A stretch of 64,000 nucleotides of DNA from Cannabis sativa (GCF_029168945.1 NC_083607.1:42145257-42209256); one strand, 5' to 3'; shown: positions 24,766-35,880, counted from the stretch's first letter. Notes: generated by a model not told the origin, from the sequence alone. A program made the numbers and translations.

Positions 24766-26222
24766 CTTACCGTATATAAGTTGTATTATAGAACCGATTC
24801 TATTTTAATTATAACTGGTTTAAGTTATTTGTGTTATTTGTTTTCATTCACTATGTTACAGAACCAGTTTTATTTTAATTATAACCGGTTTGTGTTATTT
24901 TGTGTTATTTATTTTTATTCATTATGTTATAAAACCAGTTCTATATTTAGATTATAACCGGTTTCTGAGTTATTGTGTGTTATTTTTTTTTAGTCATTTT
25001 GTTGTAAAACCGAGTCTATTTTAATTTATGTCATCTGGTTTTTTATTTAATCAATTCAAAAATTAATTTTTGAATCATTTATTTTAGAAACTAGTTTTTA
25101 ATTTTGTTATTTCGAGAACTGGTTTTTTATTTAGTTAATTTAAGGAACCAGTTTTTTATTGATTTGTTTTATTTAACTGGTTTTTGTGTGTGAGTTTTTA
25201 TCTTAGTTGCTTTACGAAACTAGTTTTTTTTTTTTCTCAAATTTTTAACTAGTTGATAAATATAACCGGTTTTTTAATATTATATTTTTAATTATTGTGT
25301 GTTATTATTTGTGTTATTTATTTGGTTATGGAGATGATTCTTTTCATATTTATGCCTCAGTATTTTTTCAAATTGATCCTCACATTTTAAAAAAAAATTA
25401 TAATCGGTTTCATAAGGTATTATGTGTTAAGATGTTGAACTAGTTTTGTTTTTAATTTATGTTTCAGTATTTTAGGAACTGATTTCTCCTTTATTTTTTA
25501 ATTGTAATCAGTTTAAATTATTGTGTGTTACTTGTTTGTATTCATTATGTTATATAACCGATTCTATTTTAGTTATAATCAGTTTTGAGTTATTTCGTGT
25601 TATTGATTGTTATTCATTATACCACTGTTATAGAACCGGTTCTATTTTAATTATAATTGGTTTAAATTATTTTGTGTTATTTATTTTTATTCATTATGTT
25701 ACAAAACCGGTTATATTTTTATTATAATCGGTTTGAATTATTTTGTATTATTTATTTTTATTCATTATGTTATAGAACCGGTTCTATTTTTATTATATTC
25801 GAGACATTTGATCCCCACTTTTTTTTTTTAAAAAAAAATTATAACCGGTTTTATGAGGTATTCTGCGTTATGAAATATTTTATTGTGAAACTAGTTTTGT
25901 CTTTAATTTATATTTCAGTGTTTTAGGAACTGCTTTCTTCTTTGTTTTTAATTGTAATCGGTTTGAGTTATTGCGTGTTACTTGTTTGTATTCATTATGT
26001 TATATAACCGGTTCTATTTTAATTATAACCAGTTTGAGTTCTTTCGTGTTATTTGTTTTTATTTATTATAACACTGTTATAGAACCGGTTCTATTTTAAT
26101 TATAACTGGTTTGAGTTATTTTATGTTATTTATATTTATTTATTATGTTACAAAACCGATTATATTTCAATTATAACCGGTTTGATTTATTAGTTTTTGT
26201 TCATATAACCGGTTTTATTTTT
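24766..26222. repeat. AACCGGTT minisatellite next to the MULE right end
   Basis: About 1.45 kb of degenerate 70-78 bp units containing the palindrome AACCGGTT or variants (ttatagaaccggttctattt, ttataaccggtttgagttat) followed by 'tgtgttatttgtttttattc'. A longer period is visible: 25438-25640 matches 25889-26090, a shift of about 451 bp. The F/Y-rich open frames across it are products of the T-rich composition. Confidence 0.85.
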
Positions 26223-26255
26223 AGTTATATATGAGACATTTACTTATGGTGACTT

Positions 26256-26392
26256 TTCCAGTGACTTTTCCGGCGATGTTGACTTTTCTGTCGACTTTGA
26301 CTTTTTTGCTAACTTTTTCGGCGACGATGACTTTTCCGACGACAATGATTTTTTCGGCGACTTTTCCAGTGCCGGTAACTTTTCCGGCAAAA
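26256..26392. repeat. Short tandem repeat 'acttttccggcgatg'
   Basis: Imperfect 15-21 bp units built on gacttttccggcga, immediately inside the right TIR. Subterminal tandem repeats are known in other MULEs and some are bound by transposase; binding here is not shown. Confidence 0.75.
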
Positions 26393-26403
26393 CTTATTAT
26401 TAT

Positions 26404-26559
26404 TTTACAAATATGGGATTTTTACTTTTTTTTACAAAAATATGGCATAAAAAACCCATATAAATATTTAAAAAAAATCCCATAACCCTATAATGTTATT
26501 TATTTATGCCATAAAAAAGTAAACTATACTCTCAATTCCCATATTTATGAAAATTCCCC
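26404..26559 (-). repeat. MULE right terminal inverted repeat
   Basis: Reverse-complement partner of 4136-4282. The outer tip reads aaaattcccc on the plus strand (ggggaatttt going inward), the more complete of the two ends. Confidence 0.7.
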
Positions 26560-27478
26560 AAAACAAAATATTAAAAGATAAACCTAACAAAATCAAAATC
26601 TCTCTCACCTCACACTCTCTCTTTTGTCTCGGCACAAACCAAACCCTGAAGGAACCACAAAATTGAGGAAATTACACTTTATACCCTTTTTATATTGTCC
26701 TCTTTTATTTTTACCTCCTTTTTTAAATATTGTACAAATTTTGCCCCTGTCACTTCAAATGACTTTTCATGTGACTCTCTTATGTCAGGGTATTTTGGGT
26801 ACAATACATATAAAAAGAGGTATGTTTCAAATAAATATAAAATTAGAGGTAAATTTAATTAATTGATTAATAAAAGTGGTATTTTTCAACTTACCCCCAC
26901 AAAATTCAACATATTTTCAAGCTGAAATTCTTTAAAGTTGTGAGAGAGAATTGTTAGCAACAACTCAAGGTAAACCAATGCCGACCCGATAAAGTATGGG
27001 CCTAAATTTATTTTTATAAGATTAAAAAAGGGCTATTTTCAAAAATATGGGAAAAATTATTAAGGTTACGATAAATTTGGCATAAAAAATAAATGCCACT
27101 AAATATGGCATTATCTAACCAATCAAACTAAAAATATGGTTTTTTTTTTCTAAAAAAAACCATATAAAACATTAAAAAGAAATCTGAATTTAAAATTCAT
27201 AAAAAATAAAAACTGAATTAAATTACTATAAAAAATATTAAAATTCTCATAATCTAACAATAATAATTATATATGACTAATATAGTTAATAAAAATAAAC
27301 TTTTTTTTTTTAAAAAATTTATTACCATCATTACAACTTTCCTTAAATAAATTAAAAAAACTAAATTTTTTATACGATTTTATTATAAATTTTTCCTTTT
27401 ATATATTTCATTGATACATATTGATTCTTTGAGAAAAGGAACAACTTTAATAGTTAACAAAAAAGAGAGAAAATAATA
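26560..27478. other. AT-rich spacer
   Basis: No gene seen. The stretch 27020-27175 has words resembling the MULE TIR (aaatatggg, tggcataaaa, aaaaaaccatat) and could be the end of another, unrelated MULE or a decayed MITE, but no partner was found. TA-rich open frames are chance. Confidence 0.5.
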
Positions 27479-27483
27479 ATTTT

Positions 27484-27726
27484 TGTTATAAATATTAATA
27501 ATTATGTGGATGTCCAAATCTTTTATTTATTACCATGAATTGTAATCAACATTCCTCTTTTCCTTAGTTTCCCTTTTTCTTAGTTTCTTAATATCTCACT
27601 CTTGTATTTGTATAAATAGGGGTTCACCCCATTGGAATAAACAACTCAGAAATTCTCATTCACTTTCTCTTTCTCTCTTCATCTTCTTCTTCTTTCTTCT
27701 CATCTATTTTATATTATTTTATAACA
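27484..27726 (+). repeat. 5' LTR of the young copia element
   Basis: 243 bp. Contains a TATAAATA box (27611-27618) followed by ggggttcacccc, a small perfect hairpin, then a CT-rich leader. Confidence 0.93.
27611..27618 (+). promoter_or_regulatory. TATA box of the young copia LTR
   Basis: TATAAATA, repeated at 32818-32825 in the 3' LTR. Transcription would start about 30 bp downstream, near the 'attggaataaacaactcag' stretch. Confidence 0.6.
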
Positions 27727-27803
27727 CGTTATCAGCACGAGTCTCTGCCCAAGCTTCAAGCATGAATCTCTGCCTAAGACCCAATGTAAGTATTTTGTTA
27801 AAG

Positions 27804-27882
27804 TTCTTGAATTGTTTCAAAGTCACGATACACTAAATATATATTTATATATATACTTATCTGACTGAAACAATTTCAAGAA
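27804..27882 (+). other. Long stem-loop just after the PBS region
   Basis: Arms 27804-27819 (ttcttgaattgtttca) and 27866-27882 (tgaaacaatttcaagaa) pair over 16 bp with a single 1-nt bulge. A further gtca/tgac pair lies just inside. The leader position invites comparison with retroelement packaging or dimerisation stems, but that role is inferred. Confidence 0.6.
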
Positions 27883-28051
27883 TCATTTGGTTTCCTTTTT
27901 CTTTTTATCTATATATCTATATATTATATATGTATGTATATATTTTTATATATTTATTATTAATTTCATATATATATTATGTTCTTATCATTCATAATAT
28001 TTACAATATATGTGTGCCTATGATATGATAGAGAAAATCTATATAAATTAT

Positions 28052-28307
28052 ACATATATCCAAAAGATTATGTATTATCGATAAAATATTGCATATATCC
28101 TAAAGATTATGCATCATCGATAAAATATTGCATATATCCTAAAGATTATGCATCATCGATAAAATATTGCATATATCCTGAAGATTATGCATCATCGATA
28201 AAATATTGCATATATCCTGAAGATTATGCATCCTCGATAAAATATTGCATATATCCTGATGATTATGCGTCCTCAATAAAATCTTGCATATATCCTGAAG
28301 ATTATGC
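28052..28307 (+). repeat. 39-bp tandem repeat, about 6.5 copies
   Basis: Units start with gcatatatcc at 28091, 28130, 28169, 28208, 28247 and 28286, exactly 39 bp apart, with a variant first copy at 28052. Each unit contains GCATA..cctgaag/cctaaag..TATGC, a hairpin of the same type as those scattered further down the element. No variable spacers lie between units, so this is not CRISPR-like. Confidence 0.95.
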
Positions 28308-31300
28308 AAACGTAATATTCATTATATAGTTGATGGATATATAATGAAAGAGATGAATACATATTTATATATATGTTCTTGTATTCTTTGAGGACAATGA
28401 AAAGTAATCTAATATCGATATAGATTTTGACAAACATTTCCTGAAGTAAATGTTTTATATTTATCGAAGAAAAAAAATTGATTGTATTTATGTGAATACA
28501 ACTAAAGAATCATTAAAAATGATTATTATTGATGCAATTTTATAGTGGGTTTTGAATACCCAAAAAGAATGTTAAGAAAATTGCATTGAAACATCAAAGT
28601 ATAAGAATAACAATGAGCATGACTAATGTTATTTTAATACATGAGGCATGTATTTATTGTTCATCATTCCCTGCAGAGAATGATACGAATTGAAGTCAAT
28701 TACTTTTAAAGATTCCTCGTATTAGTCATGTTATTATACATTGTTATTACTTGCAATGTTGGAAATTATTGAATCTGACATATATTAAAGATTAAATTTT
28801 ACATACATCTTGGAGACTATGCAGAAATTTCATTCATATATTCTTTGAAAATATCGTAAAAGAAATTGTTGAATAATTTCTTATATTTTTATGGATGAAC
28901 AAGTAATAAATTTCTTATTTAAGAAATTTATAATAATGTTCTACTTGTTCAACGTCATTCTCCGAAGTGAATGTAATGATTTTAAATAATCAATGACATT
29001 ATTTACTACTCAAATATTTCCAGAAAAAAGTGGAAACAACCAAAAGATGAGATACCACACACAATCAAAGTGCATGAAATCTATATATCATGTGTGGAAT
29101 TGAATAATAGTGGTCGCGTACCTGTAGTACGGACACACTTATAATCAAGATAAAAGTATACTTGATTATTTAATAGAATGTGAATTGTACAAACTTATTG
29201 TACAGTTAGAATATTTAAATATCATTACCTAAAGAGAATGAATAGGCATGAAATTCTATTTCAAAGAATATAGATTTCACATATATTGGTAATGCCAGAA
29301 GCAAATTAATATATACATATTTTATTATTTCTTAAAATCAATAGTTTCAAACTATTGTTGGTACATGATATGTAAATATATAGTTACTATATAATTCAGT
29401 TTGCATATTCCCAAAAGTGGATATATAATTTACTAAAATTTGTTAGTGATCCAATATAATCAAAGTGATAAAGAATCACAAAATGATTAGTTGAAAAGCT
29501 TCCTGAAGAAGTCTTACATACAATTGCTACTTGGAGTAGTAAAATATATTTGTATGTACCTAAGATGTGTAACTTTTATCTAGTTATGAAAGTGATAATA
29601 AATAACTTATTATATGTACTTGTTGTACATTTAAATATATATATATATATATATTAAGTCATGATAATTAGACTGATGAATAGTCTATAAATAAATTAGA
29701 CGACTTGTTAAAAAGATACCAGGAAAAATGAATGATATATTATGGTTATATCTATTTGACCATTACAATAACATGATGAAGTTGTCATGTATCTTTTAAA
29801 TTATACACATCATTGAATTGATGATAGTGATTCCTGAAGAAATATAAAGTTTGATAAAACATAATAGTGACTCCTGAAGAGAGTATATGTTTTGGAGGAT
29901 AATATAATTATATTATTCGTGTATATAAAAATGAAACTTGTAATGATTATGTTGTAATGAATTTACATTACATTTTGAAAGTTTCATTGAAATACAAATT
30001 ATAGTGAACCTGAAGTTCATGAATTGAATTATTTTGACATGATCAATCATATGCAATAAATTGTCAAAGAATTTGACTAAATTTTGTTGAAGAACCAGAA
30101 GATTCTTCTCATTGTTATTTATAAGGCTCAAAAGAAGAATGTGCATATATTTGCACATAGAAAATATTTAAATTATATTTTCTTAACAATCTTGAGCCAT
30201 TGTTAGATTTTTATTGCATAGTTTCTTATCGATGTGATAAGATTATATAATCATGCATTTACAAAATGTGTAAATTTATGTATTTCTAATTATACACGTA
30301 TGACTCATTCTTAGAAATGAATTAAGTTCATAAGGATTGAACTTGAAACTGAAGTTTATTGAACCTGAAGTTCAATATCATATAGTATATATGAGTTTAA
30401 ACAAATATTGATTCATTGTGATATACTGAAATCTCTACAGGTATATTAATATTATTAGATATCACAATTTTTAAAAATTCTCTCGATCAGGGGGGGAGAA
30501 GCAGTTGGGATGATGATAATTTTTGAAAAATGATCCTTGCACAAAGTATATAAGAACAATATAGTTCAAAATGATATATACCAACTGCAAATCAATATTA
30601 CTCAAAGTTGAGATAGAATGAGTTGAAAACGCCTGAAGCGTAAATGAACAATGTAGAAATTATTAATAAATGTTCATTTGATTTGCCCTGAAGTTGTTAA
30701 ATCTAGAGGTACTCATGGAGATACCTTAATGTTATAAAGTATTAAAATGATAACCGTGATGAAAACGGTACTCGAAAAGACTCCCAAGAGAAGTTAGACA
30801 TAACACATTTGATCATAATTGAATCCCTGAAGTGATTCTATATAGGTACCTATAAATGATAAACATATTTGAAAAATATGTAATTTAAAGAGATCTCTAT
30901 AAGTTATGTCAATATGGGAGGAAATTATCATTTATCGAAATTTTTGTCGACAATAAATATTGAATGTTTGCATATGCAATAAACTAACATGAGATAGCAA
31001 GGATCATGGTATTAGATTTGTCGAGAATCATCGACTTACATTTTGATTTTTGGCCAAAATATTATGACGCAATCCAGGAAAATTTACTCACATAAAGTGA
31101 AGTAAGACCTGTAGGGTGTGCAAATAAATATTTCTAATGAGAAATTTGCATATATGTATTTGTACATAATGAATTGTTGTACAAAGTTTGCATAGACATG
31201 AGATTGATTGAAGTAAGGCTTAAATATTGAGAAAATATAATCATGATTTGATTATAGCCTGGAATATATTTTATGAGGATTTATAAGCGTCACATAAATG

Positions 31301-32035
31301 TTGCAACAAAAGATTATTTATTTGGAGCTCCTAATATAGTGAGAATTTGAAATAAGCCTTATTTAAAAATTCTAAAAGAATTTAATACATGTCTTAAGTG
31401 ATATAAATTCTAAGTCGCTCGCACTACATGACAAAGATCTTTGTATGAAATATAGACATGTAAGTAAATTATTGTTTGAAAAATACGTATGGTTGTCTAT
31501 GCAGTATAAATACGTAAATTATACGTTGTGATAGACTCTTGAAGAGTTTTTGATTAATTGAAGAACAAACTTTTATTTCTTTTGTATTTCGAGAAATATT
31601 AATGTATAAAGTTTGTTCATTAGTATTGAAGTCCTTAAGTACTTCATATGTATTAAGAATTATAGATATATGATCATTTGATATGGAAATTAAGATCATA
31701 AAACAAGATGGAATAAATATATGGTCTTGGAGTACCATCATTGTTACAAACAAAAATTTATATTATCATTAATGTGTTATGTTCATATCTACTTGAAATG
31801 TTAAATTTTAGTATGAACAAGATTGTATATACACATGAATGATACAATTAGTTGGATAAAGATTAATGTTCCACGAACCCCTCATCTATAATTTAGAAGT
31901 CCATACATACTCTAGAAGAGTTATAGAAAATATATGATCAAAGATTATATATGGTGATATTTTAAAAGTGATAACAATAATCTTATGAGATCTATTATCA
32001 CCAAAAGAATTATCGATCATATGTGCATGAGGGGG
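28308..32035 (+). other. Non-coding interior with dispersed micro-hairpins
   Basis: About 3.7 kb with no recognisable gag or pol. Short inverted repeats recur, often with an 8-nt loop close to CCTGAAGT. Clear examples (left arm start to right arm end): 28433-28454, 28663-28684, 28956-28973, 30089-30108, 30358-30376, 30821-30838, 31627-31646, 31721-31738. Weaker ones: 29405-29424, 29496-29515, 29870-29884, 30005-30019, 30707-30726, 30753-30769. The arm sequences are all different. Confidence 0.7.
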
Positions 32036-32049
32036 AGACATATTCATGT

Positions 32050-32220
32050 TGCACTCTTTTTCCCTTAGCTCAGGTTTTGTCCCACTGGGTTTTCTTGGCA
32101 AGGTTTTTAACGAGGCAACTTGCAAATAATTATGAATATGAAATATACATTGTACTCTTTTTCCCTAGCTCAGATTTTGTCCCACTGGGTTTTTCTGGCA
32201 AGGTTTTTAACGAGGCAACT
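32050..32220 (+). repeat. Two copies of a copia 3'-region motif
   Basis: About 70 bp (actctttttccc..tagctcag, cccactgggtttt, ggcaaggtttttaacgaggcaac) at 32050-32120 and 32150-32220. A diverged third copy is at about 32607-32670, after the RNase H frame. This phrase is typical of plant copia elements near the RNase H and PPT. Confidence 0.85.
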
Positions 32221-32313
32221 ATAAATCATGTTAACATACTTGCATTTTATGAAGCAAGTAGAGAATGTGTGTGAGTGAGATCATTGACATAGAATATTTG
32301 GGAAACATATGAA

Positions 32314-32634
32314 TTGCACTCAATAAAGAAGTATCAACCCAAGCAATTCTCTATGGATAATACTGCTTGCATCGCTCAACTAAAAGAATGGTACATTGAA
32401 GGAGATAGAGTTAGAACACATTTCACAAAATTCTTCTTTATACGCTTCAAGAAAATGCATATTGGTGTTCAACATATTCAATCAAGTGTCAATCTTACAA
32501 ACTTATTCACAAAGTTATTACCAACATCAACATTTGAGAAGACGGCAGACAAGATTGAAATTCGTCGATTAGAAGATCTCCACAAATCCCTAAATGAGGG
32601 GGAGTTAGTTTACACTATACTCTTTTTCCTTTGA
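32314..32634 (+). pseudogene. Copia RNase H C-terminal fragment
   Basis: About 106 codons with a clear copia RNase H end: FSMDNTACIAQLKEWYIEGD contains the catalytic Asp (EDN/MDN motif), followed by KFFFIRFKK, VQHIQSSVNLTNLFTKLLPTSTF and a RRLEDL end. The upstream catalytic Asp and Glu, and all of RT, integrase and gag, are missing. The frame has no natural ATG at its start. It lies between two copies of the 3'-region motif and about 50 bp before the PPT, its normal position. Too short to be active. Confidence 0.88.
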
Positions 32635-32690
32635 TCAAGTTTTCAGCAAGATTTTTAATAAGGCAGTTATTATGGACATCTAAGGGGGAG

Positions 32691-32943
32691 TGTTATAAAT
32701 ATTAATAATTATGTGGATGTCCAAATCTTTTATTTATTACCATGAATTGTAATCAACATTCCTCTTTTCCTTAATTTCCTTTTTTCTTAGTTTCTTAATA
32801 TCTCACTCTTGTATTTGTATAAATAGGGGTTCACCCCATTGGAATAAACAACTCAGAAATTCTCATTCACTTTCTCTTTCTCTCTTCATCTTCTTCTTCT
32901 TTCTTCTCATCTATTTTATATTATTTTATATTATTTTATAACA
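32691..32943 (+). repeat. 3' LTR of the young copia element
   Basis: 253 bp, preceded by the PPT aagggggag (32682-32690). Same as the 5' LTR except for two substitutions and an extra ttattttata before the terminal ACA. Confidence 0.93.
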
Positions 32944-32948
32944 ATTTT

Positions 32949-33789
32949 TTATTAATCATAGTTTTATTTTTATTATGTTTCATTGAAATCTAACATTTTT
33001 TTTTTCATTCAATTATTACATTACTTACAATTTATATTAAATTTAATTTCTTACATGCATTTTTTAGCATAATATACATATAATATATATACATTTAGAT
33101 ACCAATTAGTATGTTACCTCCTTAAAAAAATAGTAGGTTAGCTAAGCGTATTTTACTTTTTTTAAACAAATTATTATTTTAGTTTAGATACTATTAAGTA
33201 TAGATTAATATTTTTTATATAAAAATTATATGGTATTATTTTTATTTTAGTTGGATACCAAAAAGTAATTGTTTTACAATATTTATATGTAAATACAACA
33301 TATTCCTAAATAAATGTGTCCAATAATATAGTAATTAAATTTTAATTGTGGTTATTTAAGTTATTTAATATGAAAAAATGGGTACATTAAACTATGCATA
33401 ATATATTAGTAATTATTTATAATAAAAAGTATTTAGATGTAAATTTTCCTACAAAATAATAGGCCCTTGCCATTACTAATAGCTTCCTGCCACTTTTTTT
33501 TTTTTTTTTGTACTTACCGTTTACAAGTTTTTAATACATAAAATTATAATATATTATAAAATTAGTTTTATTTTATTGATCAACAGGGCTGAAAAATAGG
33601 TGAGCTAAGGTATTATATTTTGGCCCTATCACAAAATACACAAAAATTGCTCTTTTTTCTCAATAAGAGTTCATACATGTATAATTTGCATTAGATATTT
33701 GCGCCCTAAGTTTGGGTGGACCCTAGGCATGTGCCTAGCCCGCTTTAGCTCAGTGCTTAGCTTGGGTAACCCTAGTTTTATTACTTTTT
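32949..33789. other. AT-rich spacer
   Basis: No gene seen. Contains a long T-run (about 33488-33510), a perfect 16-bp palindrome ctaggcatgtgcctag at about 33723-33738, and A/T runs at the right border that belong to the poly(A) end of the adjoining minus-strand LINE. Confidence 0.6.
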
Positions 33790-34268
33790 TTTTTTAAAAA
33801 AAAAATAAAAATAAAAAATAAGCGTATTCATTCATTAAATAAAACAACAGTTAGATCTCTCGGTCATTACAAAATAGTTCCTCCGGTAAGGAGGATCAAA
33901 ATAGAGCCGTATAACTAGTGGGTGAAAGCCCACTTAGCCACATTATAGGCAACAAAATTACAAGTCCTACTAATATTAGAAAAATTACAACTAATAAAAG
34001 AGGAAGATGACTTAATACAAAAGGAGACATAGTTATCAAGAGCCCAATGGAACACCTTCCCATTGAGAGCATTGATTGCTAGTCTCGAGTCACTCTCTAC
34101 AATAACATACTTATACCATAACTCCATAGCCAGCGAGATAGCCAAACAGCAGGCCACAGCTTCTTCGCATAACACATCTGAGAAATCCAACCAAGTCGTG
34201 TGAACCCAAATCACCCTACCCAGATGATTCCTTACTACAACAGCTGTGCACATACTCTCTAAGCCCAC
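33790..34268 (-). mobile_element. LINE tail, 3' half (split by a Tekay element)
   Basis: Minus-strand LINE whose T-run on the plus strand (from about 33784) is the poly(A) tail. It continues at 55664-56510 on the far side of the 21.4-kb Tekay insertion; the TSD CCCAC sits at both joints. Joined, the LINE remnant is about 1.3 kb. Confidence 0.85.
33915..34268 (-). pseudogene. LINE RNase H domain, broken by the Tekay insertion
   Basis: Minus-strand open segment. It shows VVVRNHLGRVIW, then CEEAVACCLAISLAMEL (catalytic Glu), then VIVESDSRLAINAL (second Asp), ending FVAYNVAKWAF, the normal order of a plant LINE RNase H. The reading upstream of 34268 runs into the Tekay LTR and is not part of the gene; the authentic upstream sequence is at 55669 and beyond. 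Confidence 0.88.
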
Positions 34269-35254
34269 TGTAATGACCGCTCTAGTATATGGATTAGTAA
34301 AGGCAATTAGCACTAATTTTTATTGTTTTATTTAATTTATGAATTAATATAATTGTGGACCCCAATGTTTAGAAATAAATATTAGAGTTATAATTTCTCA
34401 ATTCCGGAGATTTTATTAAACTCTAGGGGTATTATCTAGCTTATATGTGTAATATGTTATTTTTGTAATTTTTGTTCGGCGATAACGGAAAATGCGATGG
34501 ATGGCTAGATTGATCACATGGGTAAGTTTAGAACCTTATTTCATAGTGGGAAATATTTTTGAGGAATTATAATATCGGGATTAAGCGGGGTTATGGAATT
34601 GACCATTTTACCCCTAGCTTTAGAATTAACCAAGTTTTAACCTTAAGGGCCTTTTAGTCATTTTTATTTGGTGAAGGATAGGTGGCTGCCTTAGTGAATG
34701 ACACCTTGCAAGTTGGTTTTCAGTAAAGGATTAATTAAAAATCCTTTTGTCTCATTTGAAGAAAAATCAAGAAAAAGAAAAAATTGGAATTTTAGTTTTC
34801 TCTTGAACCTCTCTCTCTCTTGCTTTCGGCTGGGACAAACCAAGGGGGTTTGCTGTTGATTTTTGAGTTTCAGCAACGAATCCAAAGGGAGAAATCAAAC
34901 TAAGGTAAGTTTCAATGAAACCCTTCTTAGTTTCAAGCTTTTTAGTTAGGTTCAAATGGTGATTTTGAAATTGATGGGCTGTTAGGTTTAGTTAGGTTTA
35001 GGGTTCGAATTTTAGGGTCCTTTTAAGTTGATTTTAACTCCTTGCAGCTGGTTTTAATTGGTGTTAATGGTTCTATGCAATTTTGAGCTTTGAATTCAAA
35101 GCTTTGAGCTTTAATGGCATAAATTGATTTGGTGTGTTTTTTTGTGAAATACTGGCTGGGTTTTATTGTATATGCATTGTTTAGGAGCTCTGGAAAGTTT
35201 GGTAACATTTGGTGGAAAATTGAGCAATGGAGGAGGTGTTTTGGGATTACTGGT

Positions 35255-35305
35255 GCAAACCGGCTAGCCGGTTTGCAATGCCACAAAAACCGGCTAGCCG
35301 GTTTT
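35255..35305 (+). repeat. Twin palindromes in the Tekay LTR
   Basis: A perfect 22-bp palindrome (35255-35276) and a perfect 20-bp palindrome (35286-35305), both centred on CCGGCTAGCCGG and 9 bp apart. In the 3' LTR the first is broken by one base (54577-54598, ccggctagccag) while the second is intact (54607-54626). Confidence 0.95.
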
Positions 35306-35880
35306 GGCAGGAATCCCGAGCACTTCGTTTTCTCAATTTTTGTCCATTTCAGTGCCTCGGTTGGGTGTTTCCCCATTTCCAGAGTTAGAATAACCCCTTT
35401 AGAGTATAGCAGAACCTAGGGTTTTGGTTTTGGGTTCCCCGGGATTAGGGTTTTAATCATGTGACTTACCCGGTTTCAAAATGTGATTAGGGCATCCATC
35501 TAGCACGAGAATTCCGTTCAGGTCGGCCAGGACACTTGAATTCGGAAAACAGGTAAGAACTGTGTATAATGTATGATGTGATTATCTGAATGTATGTATG
35601 TGTTAATATGTATACATGCTCATTTGTTGTGATTCTTACACTACCAACACTTGTATGGTTGCGGTGCAAAGTGCATTGGTAAGGTGTAGGATGTTTGAAA
35701 GTACGTCATGGTGTTACCAGCACTTGTACGGGAAGGTACAAGGTGTCTGTGGTACAACACTAGATAGTACTCAAGGTGTGGTCATACCCTATCTACACTA
35801 GTACGAAGGTATACTGAGTGCATGTGGTACATGTTACATGGTCGTTTCCTAGTTAGAACGTTCATACTGATCTGTTAAGC

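Larger units (their letters stand above)
4136..26559. mobile_element. Mutator-like element (MULE), inflated by nested LTR elements
   Basis: The outer boundaries are imperfect terminal inverted repeats of roughly 150 bp (4136-4282 and 26404-26559) sharing motifs such as tttttatggcataa and aaatcccatatttgtaa. Inside are a ULP1-like peptidase gene on the plus strand (4641-18009, interrupted) and a MURA-type transposase tail on the minus strand (18618-18917), converging as transposase and second gene do in MuDR. Minisatellites lie next to the right TIR. Removing the copia element (5772-17854) and the solo-LTR composite (18922-23595) leaves roughly 5.7 kb. I could not find a matching 9-bp TSD, and most of the transposase is absent, so this is a decayed derivative. 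Confidence 0.7.
27484..32943 (+). mobile_element. Young, non-autonomous Ty1/copia element
   Basis: LTRs at 27484-27726 and 32691-32943 with TSD ATTTT (27479-27483 and 32944-32948). LTR ends are TGTTATAA...TTATAACA. By eye the LTRs differ only by two substitutions and a 10-bp repeat (ttattttata) near the end, so the insertion is recent. After the 5' LTR comes cgttatcagcacgag, a PBS-region sequence common in copia elements of the Retrofit/Ale group. A strong polypurine tract (aagggggag, 32682-32690) abuts the 3' LTR. Of the 5-kb interior only the RNase H end is coding; the rest has dense stops and many short hairpins. Movement must have relied on proteins from another element. Confidence 0.9.

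Noticed and set aside
25521..25926. Phe/Tyr-rich open frames in the MULE end
   Set aside because: They run through the AACCGGTT minisatellite and reflect its composition.
4136..26559. 9-bp TSD of the MULE
   Set aside because: Sequences flanking the estimated tips do not match, so either the ends are mis-set or the TSD has decayed.
26560..27478. A second MULE beginning at about 27020
   Set aside because: Only scattered TIR-like words; no partner end or TSD was found.
28052..28307. 39-bp repeats as a CRISPR-like array
   Set aside because: Units are head-to-tail with no unique spacers, in a plant retroelement.
33721..33780. tRNA-derived SINE head (gcccgctttagctcagtgctt)
   Set aside because: Resembles a tRNA box only over a few bases; no box A/B pair, tail or TSD could be shown.
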